From Elmis aenea (lineage: Eukaryota; Arthropoda; Insecta; Coleoptera; Elmidae), in contig OX393576.1 in assembly GCA_947652605.1 (NCBI GenBank), positions 17,510,575 to 17,574,574 of the forward strand: a stretch of 64,000 nt of DNA, in the 5' to 3' direction. The position numbers and the translations under genes were made by a program. This document shows positions 24,809 through 35,413 of this stretch, piece by piece; position 1 is the stretch's first letter, and every line of letters starts with the position of its first letter. The notes under the pieces were generated by a model, which was given only the letters and a program-made list of their open reading frames with translations, was not told the DNA's origin and did not search any database.

Positions 24809-25830
24809 ACAGGGTGTGTAAAATTAAAGTTTAAGCATGGGGATCTCCCTTAGTAGTAGTAGTTTTTATTTGTTCTGAAAAATCCAAAAAGGCGTAGAAC
24901 ATGTCACAATAATGATAATAATAATACACATAAATACGAATATATACAACACAAAATTATATTTACTTAAAAGAGTTTTTAAAGTAAGCGTCATTAAGAT
25001 TAAGATTATTATTAGGATAAAGGTTTAAATTTGGTAAAATTGCTTAATTTCCTGCTTATTAAAAACCTGAAGAGAAATTGAAAATATGTCAAACGGTATC
25101 CGAGAAAATGAGCAACTTTTTAAGTCGAATTAGATAGTGATCACAAATTTTTCGTAGGTCGATTTGTTTTTGTTTTATGATAGCCCACTTTATTTTTTCT
25201 TATAGGCACAATTTTTGCCATTTACGTAATCAAATAGATTTTTTTTTCTGAATTTATTTATGTATCACACATGATATTTAACTTGTATATTCATTGTCAA
25301 ATTTGAACGAATGCGTTTTGGACAACAACCATTACAAATCAGATAGGCCGGTGTCTGTAGTTATGTCGTTACCATGACAATCAATCAACAAACTAAAAAT
25401 TTTGAAATTACTTGCCATACCTAACAAATTCGTATAAGTAAATGAACTTTAACGACGAAGAAAAACGCCGAATTTTGTATTCGTTGGAAAAGAATTTTAG
25501 TTTCTTTGTAGGTACAAATATTAACAACAAAAAAATGTTTTTCTACGTTAGACAGAAATTTCAGTAAATTAATGTATAAACGATATGCTAAATTTAACAA
25601 TAACGTAAAAACCTATAAAAAAAATTAAAGATGTTTAAATAAATTTCCCCCTTCTGCAAAGCATAACTAACAGTAAACGTTTCTTAATGTTCAGAACCCG
25701 CGCTAATGTTTTTGAGAAATTACCCGAATGTTTATTTATGCGAATTTATTATGATAACAAGTAGGTACATGGTAGGCTTTCAAAGTTTTTTGATTGGTTG
25801 TTTTTAAAGTAGGTATTTTTACAACCAAAA
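24809..25830. mobile_element. Degenerate relative of foldback family 1
   Basis: Starts with TTACAGGGTGTGTAAAATTA, followed by a GGGGATCTC match, then (after about 170 bp of unrelated sequence from 24853) AAGAGAAATTGAAAATATGTC and the GTCGATTTGTTTTTGTTTTATG segment that also occurs in 4342-5773. Inverted pieces (AAACTTTGAAAGCC near 25780) support a former palindrome. The right terminus is not found. Confidence 0.6.
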
Positions 25831-27999
25831 AGGCAAAGACATCACTGCAATAAAATTCAGCATTAAATTATGATAAAACAAAAATTAAATGAGTCCCTAG
25901 AATAGCTGGCAATAATCTCATGAACCGTGTAACTTTTTGTACAAAAATAATTATTTTAAAGAGCTTTAACGACGGCTGGGATTAAATAACAAATTGCGAG
26001 GAAAACTTATAACAAAGAACAATAAAAAACTAGGATGAAGCCTTGATAAGAAAGCGCATAGTATAATTTTTGTACCAATACCACAATAACAATCAACCTA
26101 ACGGCAAACGCAACATTCTCAAACGCTTCGTGAGCTTTATGTAAAAAAGAGTACTTTTTAAAATTTGCTAACTTCAATGTTGAAATAGCAACGGATACAT
26201 CAAAACAATTGAATTACGTACTTACCTAAAAACTTGTTTTTTATCCCACGTTAAGTAAATTACTTAAAGCTTTAAACGAATAATCGGACAGGCTACATTA
26301 ATTTATTTCTTTCCTTAAATGTTAAGAGGAAATAAAGTCATTAGGCGTACGATACTAATACTAAAACAGTAGTTTACGGTAGGTTGTCATTTTGTCCGAC
26401 CCAGTGCGGTAATGGTTGGCGGGTACCGTCGGCTCAACCGCCGGGTGTTACTCGCAGCTGCTCCCGAACTCCGTCTAGCCTGCACTGTGATAGGTCATGT
26501 TAACGTTCATCATTTGTCACTGACACATCAGTACTTGACGGCTACTTGTTAACATATCATTTGTCTGTTTATGATCAAGATGTCTATTTTAAGTGTTGAC
26601 CTTATTTTTGTTTTACTATATTTATTGCCTTATTAAGCGCTATAATGCTTTCTATATTGCCTCGGTGGTCTGCTGATCTTTAGAACGTATTTTTGATGGA
26701 CGTTCTGAAGTTTTAGCGTCTAGCAAACTTTCTCTTTGGAAGTCTGTTCCATCATGACGCAGGTATAAATCCCAACTTGTGTTTAAAAATAGACGAAAAG
26801 ATTTTTAGCACCAAATTGGCCATACGCGCTAACAATCCCGACCTAAAGAAATCAAAGTTGCCTGAAAAACTCATTTCTCTGTTACAGATTATAATTATTT
26901 GTTAATTATACCTTATCGCATAATAATAAATAATGATACAATTTGCTAAATATTTTATTTACATAATCTAAATGGTTTTACTGGTAAAACCTGGTTTTTA
27001 GTTAATATTAAATAATTTTAACAGCTATCTGAGATGTATAATCTAAATATTTTAGCACTACAATAATTACGTAATTTTTTAAAATGAACATTATTAATTA
27101 TAATGCCGCGGCGGCTTGATACAAAGCGGTTTTTATGGAACAATAAGAAATGCAAATTTTACTACAGAATTTATATCGTCATCTAGAAATGATAGCGCGG
27201 CGGTCCCGTTAACCGACGTTTATCTTTTATTTGCTTTAATGTACCTGTTGCATTCTGACTTAAATATGCAAAATGTCTTTTAACTATCACTCCCATCATT
27301 TTTTATATTCCACCGAGGTTTTGAACCAAATTTTAGCCTCATAAACGACTTTTAATTTATTTGCCCATAACGCGGTTTTTAAAAAGAACTACGCTATCCG
27401 TTTTGGTGGGGAAATCTGAAATATTTATTAGGAATTTACAGCAATCATACGTAAAATTAGTTAATGGAATGTTGCTACGTGAATTTGAAAAGAAAAATAG
27501 GTTTGCGTGACAGACAAATCGATCGGCAATTTCATTACAATTTCATAAACCTGGCCGCCGTATTCACGAAAGATTTTTTTAAATAATATCCGTCCAAACT
27601 TACAGTTTGTTAATACGAACGTAATTATCTTTGAATAACTGTATTTTTTTTGTGTTATTCATATTAGCACTTAAAGCAAAAGCGAAAAGCTTTTTAAGGT
27701 ATTAAATTTAAAGTATTTTGAAAACAAAAGGTTTGTTCCAGCAAGGCTGTCTGCGATCCGATGAACGCCGAGGCCTGTGCGCAGTAGGTATAGATTTAGC
27801 GTTCGGGCGGCGTCTCTGATAGTTCATCGGACGATTAGTCGGCTATTACAGCAGTTATCGGATCAATTCATGAATAGTTTGTGGACGATAAAAACAGTAT
27901 CTATATGAACGAAAGCAAGAACTATCGCTGTTTAGAACTCATGTGGCTTCTGGTAGCTATGCATTGCCCTCCAAATCCTATGTTAGTACTGTTTTCCTA
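25831..27999. other. Gene-free stretch with two less AT-rich islands
   Basis: Two unique islands stand out: 26385-26570 (rich in CG dinucleotides, with GGCTCAACCGCCGGG) and 27735-27860 (with an inverted pair GATGAACG / GTTCATCGG). They could be regulatory or small elements; neither has proof. Confidence 0.4.
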
Positions 28000-28186
28000 A
28001 AGGTACGTCCAAACCAAGCACGCCAAACTGCGCCGCACCGCTCGTAACAGGGCAAAACGTTTATGCTCGTCTGATTTGGACGGCAAACCGCGTACTTTTA
28101 CACGTCCAAATAGCACGAACTGCAACTTTCGCGAATGTTTTGCGCGGTTTGACTTAGTTTGGCGCGCTAGATGTGGATGTACCTTA
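28000..28186. mobile_element. MITE with AAGGTACGTCC ends, TTAA-like flanks
   Basis: AAGGTACGTCCA on the left matches the complement of TGGATGTACCTT on the right. Inner sequence is also partly symmetrical (AGCACGCCAAACTGCG / GTTTGGCGCGCT). Flanks are CTAA and TTAA. The frame 28076-28333 overlaps it and is not a gene. Confidence 0.65.
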
Positions 28187-29901
28187 AGATATTTATACTT
28201 GCGATTCGTAAATTTCTATCAACCCAATAGACACAAATTTACATTTAGGCATGTCGTTAAAGCGTTCCGGAAGCGGCTTATACATTTATTAGTCTATAGT
28301 TCACGCATGTGCATTAACCAGTTTATGAGTTAGTACGTGAACTGGTACAAAATGCACTGCTGAAGCAAACCTAAAGTAACTACTTTTTAGCATTTTTAAT
28401 TCGTTGAATGGTATAAAAGTTCATGAAATTACCTGTAAAAGTTGTCCTAATGAATAATTTCAAATATTGTATTTCTAAAAGTTTTTATTAGTCAAGTGTT
28501 GTACGTCGAAATAATGCAAAATTTAGTGCTATGCAGGCGTAGTTTCGTTTGCAAAGACTGAAGGTTTATATTTTCTACAGTCGTTTTCCATATTTTAGTA
28601 AAAAAATTTATGAAGTTGCAGTTTCAAGTATATTTTAGTGCAAGCAGTTTATGTAACTACTGGAATTTACTGCGAATAATTACGACAGCGTTACATAACA
28701 ATTTTTTTGGTTAAAATTTACTGAGTAAATAAATAGAAGCTACAATTAAACCGACACCGTAATAGTTCATTTTGAAAGATATACTGAGAAAATGTGTTTT
28801 ACTACTCAAAATATAACTTTTTGTTCAGACTGTGGACCCGAAAACATAAAAGCATCATAAAACAACCAGCAATGTCGCGCGAGCGAAAACTGAAATTGAT
28901 AAATTGAGTGGCCCAGCGGATGTGTGTGGTTGCGAATTGCGACGAACATCAGCACCGCTAGCGGCCAGATAACAGTCAGACCATAATTCAACCACATTTA
29001 CAACAAAGATTCCTATTTTTGTTTTAACATGTATGCATCCACACCGAAATTATTTTAAATACGCGTGCTTTTCAACACCGCATATATCTAAACCACCGCC
29101 GGCACATTTGATTTGTGATATTTGGTGTTTCGTGTTTGTAATGATGAATTTAATATACCTACACGGAAGATTTGAAATCATTTCGTGTTTATATGGAAAC
29201 TATAAATATGCCGAAGTATTATTTATTTCGAGGGAAGGGATTTCTTGTCAATTTTTGTAAGCGGTATCGGGTGTAAATCATTTCTGGAAATGGGATAGGT
29301 TAGGAAAATCATAAATTTTAAATTCCGGGCCATTGCATGCAACGTTACGAATAACATTAAAATTCGACTTATTTACCGTCAAATATCAATATAAAATAAC
29401 TGTATTTTTATAGTATCATCGTTGTAACATAATTCATTTATTAAGTACCGTCAATACGTATTGTTAATTAATATGGTAGGTAGCATAAATATAATTAGTT
29501 TACATATTTATCAAAAGATAAAAAATTAATAACTTTCCGTTAAATGACAAAGCGAATAAACTGGTGTGGTCACCCACTAACTGACTTTTGTTATACATTT
29601 TGTGTGTGTTTTGTCTGTATAAAAAGTTGAAGGTGCTGTTTCAAGCATTCTAAATTTTCTCATTTTTGGTGTAAAAGACGTCTGTTTAAACGATGTTTCA
29701 TGCGCGGGTTTCGATATAAAAAATTATATTTTATAAATTTTAATTAATATCCTAGGAAGTTAAAACAACAGCCATTATGTTAGGAAAAATGAACTATAAC
29801 ACATCGATGAGCCGTTTTTGAGAAAAAGTGTTTTCTTAAATGATTTTGTAATTTAAAATATTACAAGAAAATCTTTTGAGGGTTTATGGTAGATCTCAAT
29901 A
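28187..29901. other. Gene-free stretch, nothing recognised
   Basis: GGTATAAAAG at 28410 is TATA-like but isolated. Short frames at 28806-28997 and 29033-29260 have no recognised domains. Confidence 0.4.
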
Positions 29902-30378
29902 TACAGAGTGTTTCATGACGTAACGGCCAAACTTAAGGAGCATGTTCTTTGAGTCGATTTTTAGTAAAAAATGATAATATAAACTTGATAGTTATCGCCT
30001 ATATGACCTTGTACATTTTATAAAGTACATTTAAAGAGGAATCCAAAAATGTAATAATATCAGGGTGTTCTATTTAAAATAACTAAGTTGGTTGCCATAG
30101 CAAATAAACCGTAAAAAACAAAACAAAATCGAGTACACCTTAAGGCGCAGAAAAGATAGCTATGCATCTTTAAAAAAAAAATTGTTGTTAAATCAATATT
30201 TTAGAAGATAAAAGCGGTATTTCATACTTTTTTATGTTAAAATTTACCTTTTTTAAATAAACGTTAAAGGTCTATAACTCGATAACCATCGAGTTTTGGA
30301 CTATGGTTTATATAACACTTTTTGCTTAAATTGACTCAAGAAACATACTCCTTAAGTTTGGGATGACATTTCTGTGTA
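29902..30378. mobile_element. Foldback element with TACAGAGTG/TACACAGAA ends (family 4)
   Basis: The left block CCAAACTTAAGGAGCATGTT (29928) pairs with its complement near 30340-30362, and the match continues through TTGAGTCGATTT / AAATTGACTCAAG and GTTATCGCC / GATAACCATC. Its centre holds TATCAGGGTGTTCTATTTAA (30059), a fragment of family 3 inserted or captured in the loop. Noncoding. Confidence 0.65.
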
Positions 30379-30659
30379 AGCAAAATATTATCATCTTTAA
30401 CCGTTTTTCTGTAAATTTTGCATTAGCGTAAAAACTTGAATACCATATAATTTAGTCATTTGAAATTTTATCCTAAAAGCACGCAATTTGTTGTATATTT
30501 TTTAAGGCTTTATTAATAACTTATTTTAAATATGTATAGTTACACAATATACACTCACATACGCATTCCCGGACGTCAGCGCGAAAATAGTCTAAACGTA
30601 TTCAGGGGACGTGTAAATAACGAACGCGAAAATTTTCGCGATTACAATACTTTCTTTAT

Positions 30660-30825
30660 GTTACTGTAAAATTTCGCATAATGTTAACCCCTTTTTGCCT
30701 CGGGTGCGTATTATACGCAAATATTAAAAATACATTTTCGATTTCGAGCATAACTCGCATTGGGCGGAATTACGCATGCGTGTTATACACGAGTGCGTAT
30801 TATAAGTGAGATTTTACGTTATACC
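30660..30825. repeat. GTGCGTATTATA-type repeat, possible MITE
   Basis: GTGCGTATTATA occurs at 30705 and 30801, with GCATGCGTGTTATAC between. Outer GTAAAATTTCGC (30666) and GAGATTTTAC (30811) are roughly inverted. The ends are uncertain. Confidence 0.35.
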
Positions 30826-31865
30826 TATGTATGGCAAAAGTAAAAGTGATTCGAACTAATTAATTTACATAAACCTTTAACAACAAAAATTTTGTACTTT
30901 GTAAAATTAAAATGTGCAGCGTATAAGACGACACACAAGGGCTAAGGCTATCATAATGAGAAATATTGGCTGAATTAAATGCTAAACAATTTAGAGATAT
31001 GCACGGTTATTTAGCTCATAAAGAAATTATACAAATTATGAACGTAATAGGCTTTATAAAATATACAAATCCCGTAAAAATGACACAAATTATAAAGTTT
31101 TAATAAAAAATAAATCATGCTTTCAGTTACTTAAAAAAACGTTTTTGTTAAATTCGATATTTTTTTTTGCTTTTGTCGACGCTAAATTTAAGTTATAAGG
31201 TGTTTTACTTTTTACACCCAAAATGGAAACAACTAAAGATTCTAAACGAGAGGGAGCCTGCAGACGCACCAACTCAGTATTTAGTACGCCCCTGTATGTG
31301 TATTGGTAGTTTAATTTAAGATTTGGCTTATTTATTTTCAGAAGTTTTCTGTAAAACAAGTAGAGTAATTTTATGCTGTTATTATCATCTAAATCAACAG
31401 AATTTACAACAAACCGGCTTTAGCTAAATAAATATACTCTGTACGACAGCCCGATACAATAATGTTGAAAAATCTCAAAATTATCTTAACGAACTTCCCA
31501 AGTGACGTTTTTAAGAAATGTGAGGTGTTCGTTCTGTTGCGACACGTGCGACAAAAAAAACGTTCAGTTTGAAACGGTCTGGGATTCCAAAAATACAAGG
31601 CACTTAGCTTGCATAACTTTCTCTATTTTAAATTGTTCGAGGAAAGGTTTCTTTTACAATATTGTATGACTCTAAAATCGGGCTTATTGACAAACTCTGA
31701 GGCCATCCATATCTGCCAATATATTGCATTTTTATTTTCGCTATAGGTAGTGTATAATAAAACACAATTTTTTTTTTTAAACGATTTTAAATATTTTTGG
31801 ATGTGTTTTGAGTTTATAATTAAAAAAAAAATATTTGCTGACGCTATGATTAGAGTAAACTACAG
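30826..31865. other. Gene-free stretch, nothing recognised
   Basis: AT-rich. Minus-strand frames at 31123-31359 and 31404-31598 lack recognisable domains. Confidence 0.4.
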
Positions 31866-32638
31866 TACAGGGTTGTCGAAAAGCGATGGGATTACATGGG
31901 TATCTCGGTTAATATTCAAGATAGAGAAACGTTTAAACTACCAAAAATGTGCGGTATTGTGAGACAAACTTGGAACCGTTTCAAAAACATTCTATCATTT
32001 TCTGTTTTTGAGTTAGTAGCGCAAAACTGTTTTCTTGTCATATCATCGTTATTGTTGTAAATATCGAAAAGATTTATATAGATTATTTTAAGATATTTTT
32101 GTTAACTTTATTTGTACTAAAAGAAAATTGAGCTCGCCGTTAAAAAGGAATGACAATATAAGTTTTAAAAGGTTTTACACCTTGCTTTTGTTTTGTTTTC
32201 ACAGCCTGTTTTGCTTAAAAAAAAAAACACACTAAAAAACCTTTGGTACTTGTGTTATATTGAAAATAACTACATCAACCCTTGTATATTTGGAATAAGA
32301 AAGAAATGAGAACTTAAATAGGCCATAGCCAAATTAACTTTCATTTAAAAAAAGGCAAGTTTGTGTCATAACTATTTAACAGCGAGGGTAAGTATTTTTT
32401 TTTATAGTATAATTAAATTTAACATGAAAATCTCTTAAAATAATCTCCGTCATTTTTTTTTCGATATTTACAACAATAACGGAGATATGACACATTATAA
32501 ATATGACAAGAAAACAGTTTTTCGCTTATAACAAAAACCGGTAGAATATTTTTGAAAACGGTTCTGAGTTTGTCTTAAAAAACTCTCTACCTTGAAGCGA
32601 TATCCCCTTGTTATCGCTCGAATTTGGACCTCCCTGTA
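31866..32638. mobile_element. Foldback element with TACAGGG ends (family 5)
   Basis: TACAGGGTTGTCGAAAAGCG at the left end is answered by the right end CGAATTTGGACCTCCCTGTA, weakly in the first bases and then strongly inward. Examples are TACATGGGTATCTCGG / CGATATCCCCTTGTT, AAAACTGTTTTCTTGTCATAT (32023) against ATATGACAAGAAAACAGTTT (32501), and TTGTTGTAAATATCGAAAA (32051) against its complement at 32460. Length 773 bp; noncoding. Confidence 0.75.
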
Positions 32639-34116
32639 CATTGCATATTAGATAATTGTTTTAAAAATATTTTTTTACAAAACATTATGCACTGAAAGTG
32701 AAAAGTGTTGGATAATGAATGAACTTTTAAATAAGTACAAAAAAAGTCGATTCAAACAAAATCTTGTACAACTGACCAGATTAATATAACATCTAACAAA
32801 TCCTTTGGTTTTATAGGTTACCGGAAAATAAATTATAATGAAATAAACAGTATAACGTAACAGTAGAACAAGAATTCTGGGATGTTCAAAAAAACAAATG
32901 TTTCCTGAGGATTAAAAAGGTTGGAACCGGAGCTTCCGGTTCAAATTCTCGGAGAATATCTAAATTTTCTGTCTTTTACCCGTGAACAACGGTACTAAAT
33001 TTTAGGTTTTTAAGTTCATTTTGCATTTTATGAAAAAGTATATTCAAAAGTTATTTTTTAATATTAAGCTGTGCTTTATTTTATTTAAAAAAATAGCTCC
33101 GAAACACACGCAAAGTAACAGGAGTATGCATAAAGGAGTTTAGTAAAATGATAAGAATGATAAAAATCTCCAATTAACATCTTTTTGAAGCTATTTGTTT
33201 TTAAACTAAACTTAATTGTATTTTTATTTATAATGAATCATTTTAAACATACGTAGTGTATAGAAAATAATTTACTGCGTATGCAACTAATTAATTGCAA
33301 AAATGTTAAACGCTGTTTTCCAAAACTTTGGGTCTCTAGAAATTTTTAAGTTAAAATGTGAAATAACTTAAACAGTATGCATAGTATAGTTTTTAAGTCT
33401 TGCTTATTTTTTATACGTTTTTTGTGAAAATACGGATTACGGTAATGTCTGCAAATTTTTTTAAATTTATTAGTAGGTAGGTATTCTACGCCTATTAATT
33501 AAGTAAATCAATCGGTATTAAAGTTTCTACGGAGGTTTATCGCCGAGAAACGAAGTATTTAATACAATTTTTGTGTTTGGAAAGCTTTTCATGATTGAAA
33601 ACAATTTTACCAAGTGCCATAAATCGCGGGCAGGGATTTCGTTTGAACGAAAGCAAAGTTGTGTACGTAAACTGTAGCGATGACTACCAGTGGGAACGGG
33701 AAGCGCGCATCGGCCCATCCGGCTGATTATCACCCACGGCACACATGACTGGAGTGTTGCGGAATCAGCAGTGGTCCGGGGAACGTTCAGCGGCTCCAGA
33801 TAAACGGAGCCCATAATTCACAAGCAACACCCTCACACCTTTATATACCAGTTAAACTTCAATCACATATCATTAGTTGGCGTACGTGGTTTGTTGGTTT
33901 ACCTTGCGGTTACAGCAAAATTCATTACCGAGTACTCACTTTCATATTGATTTTGTTGAAACAATTTCCAAGTTCGTCGTACAACAGCGTAACCTAATTT
34001 AAATTTCAAAAAAAGTTAATATTTAATTAGCATTATGTTGGGCTCGCAAACTAAATTATCAGGATTGAATTAGAAATTTTTACCCTTCCAGTATTTAGCA
34101 TACTTTTTTCTACGGA
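32639..34116. other. Gene-free stretch with a GC-richer island
   Basis: About 33590-33830 is unique and less AT-rich (GGGAACGGGAAGCGCGCATC). A minus-strand frame (33527-33814) crosses it, but its translation resembles no family I know. A TTTATATACC TATA-like site follows at 33840. Confidence 0.35.
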
Positions 34117-34279
34117 TGCATCGTTTGATAATCGGTAATCGGCCGTATCGGCTCTTTTGCCGATTAATCGGTAATCATTTTTGTGGCTGATTAATCGGTT
34201 TTCATAAATTTAGACTTGCCAATAGATTAGAGATATTACCTGAAAAAGTTATACTTTTTCAATGTTACCCTAATTCTTA

Positions 34280-34436
34280 GGGCCGATTGCATAAAAGCTA
34301 AACCTGGAATTAACCCCAGAATTAAACCACGTTAACTCTAGGCTAGGCTAAATCGTAGCATAATTGGCACTGATATTGCCTAGTTTTAGGGATTAACTTG
34401 TATTTTAACACCACTATTGCTTTGTGCTATTGGGCC
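34280..34436. mobile_element. Harbinger-like MITE, TTA target duplication
   Basis: GGGCCGATTGCATAAA at the left and the complement of TTTGTGCTATTGGGCC at the right form terminal inverted repeats. Both sides are flanked by TTA (34277-34279 and 34437-34439). The 3-bp TTA duplication with GGNCC ends is typical of PIF/Harbinger. Length 157 bp, noncoding. Confidence 0.7.
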
Positions 34437-34594
34437 TTAGCGTTTAATTGCTAGTATAGCTGTTTATTAATTTGCAAATCACCAAGTAAACTAAAAATTT
34501 TGATTAACTCATAAGTTTTGAACTAATACAAATTAGAAAAAACATGAAATAATTATAAACAAAAGTAAATAACTAAATACAAATTTAATATATA

Positions 34595-34909
34595 CTAGCT
34601 GATTGACCCGGCGTTGCACGGGTGATTACAATTCTCTTTTGTCAATCACAGACTACTCGCGATCGGTGGACGTTGCCAGATTATCAATCACAGACTACTC
34701 GCGCTGCGCGCTCGCGCTCGGCTGACGTTTCCGGTCGTTACCGGCTGTTCCCGGCCGTTCTTTATACGACGTTTAACCCGTTGTGTTCTAAATAGTAACT
34801 GTGCAAAATCTGGTCCCGATCGGTCAACGGATTATGATTCTATGATTCTATAGCGAACAAACACACAAACAAACAAACACACAAACAAGCTCTTTTATAT
34901 ATATAGATA
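34595..34909 (+). mobile_element. CTAGCTGATTGACCCGGCG repeat, non-LTR-tail-like
   Basis: It begins CTAGCTGATTGACCCGGCGT and ends in an ACAAACAAAC run followed by CTTTTATATATATAG. This arrangement is seen at the 3' ends of widespread arthropod dispersed repeats often attributed to RTE-like retrotransposons or derived SINEs. TCAATCACAGACTACTCGCG occurs twice (about 34640 and 34684). No coding part. The family assignment is uncertain. Confidence 0.5.
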
Positions 34910-35080
34910 AAGTAATCGTGTTTTTTTTTAATTTTAATGTAGGAACATAAAGTTTTTTTAAATTTTCAATGCATAATCTGTTTCTTGCATTTCATGTTCC
35001 AAATGTTTTTATTTACGTGTATCGGTAAGAAACTAACTAAAATCAAAATTGGGTCGTAATACACACTTTTTATGGGCAAT

Positions 35081-35305
35081 CTACTGTTTTAGCGCCCCTT
35101 ATTATTAAACCAACTTTTAGTTATTGCAACCGCACACATCTCTACGGGCACTCTCTTTGAATCAATAAGAGAGGGATGGTTAGAGGTTAGGTAAACCTTT
35201 TTTTTAATGCTGTCTTAAAGAGGGTCGCAATTAATACAATAGAGATGTGTGTGTTGGCAACGACTTAAAGTTGGTCTAATAATAAGGGACCTTTAAACAG
35301 TAGAC
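35081..35305. mobile_element. Inverted-repeat MITE with CTACTGTTT ends
   Basis: CTACTGTTTTAGCGCCCCTT on the left is the partner of the segment ending AAACAGTAG on the right. The pairing continues about 65 bp inward through CTTATTATTA, CCAACTTTTAGT and CACACATCTCTA. Noncoding centre of about 95 bp. Confidence 0.75.
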
Positions 35306-35413
35306 TACTCGTTTTATAAGTACGTTTATAGTATAATTCAATGAATCTTATGTGAGAGTCATGAATCGGCCGACTAATCGTTAATCGACCAAATTGCTTA
35401 ACGGTGCATCCCT

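Larger units (their letters stand above)
34117..35413. mobile_element. hAT-like element carrying three nested insertions
   Basis: The left end TACGGATGCATCGTTTGATA and right end …AACGGTGCATCCCTA are inverted partners of the TAGGGATGCACCG type. Inside both ends are repeated ATCGGTAATCGG / CGACTAATCGTTAATCGACC motifs. Flanks CTTTTTTC and CTTTATGC are only a weak target duplication. Within it sit a Harbinger-like MITE (34280-34436), a LINE-tail-like repeat (34595-34909) and another MITE (35081-35305), so it is the oldest of the set. Confidence 0.6.

Noticed and set aside
28076..28333. 85-residue frame as a gene
   Set aside because: Half of it lies in the MITE at 28000-28186 and nothing protein-like is visible.
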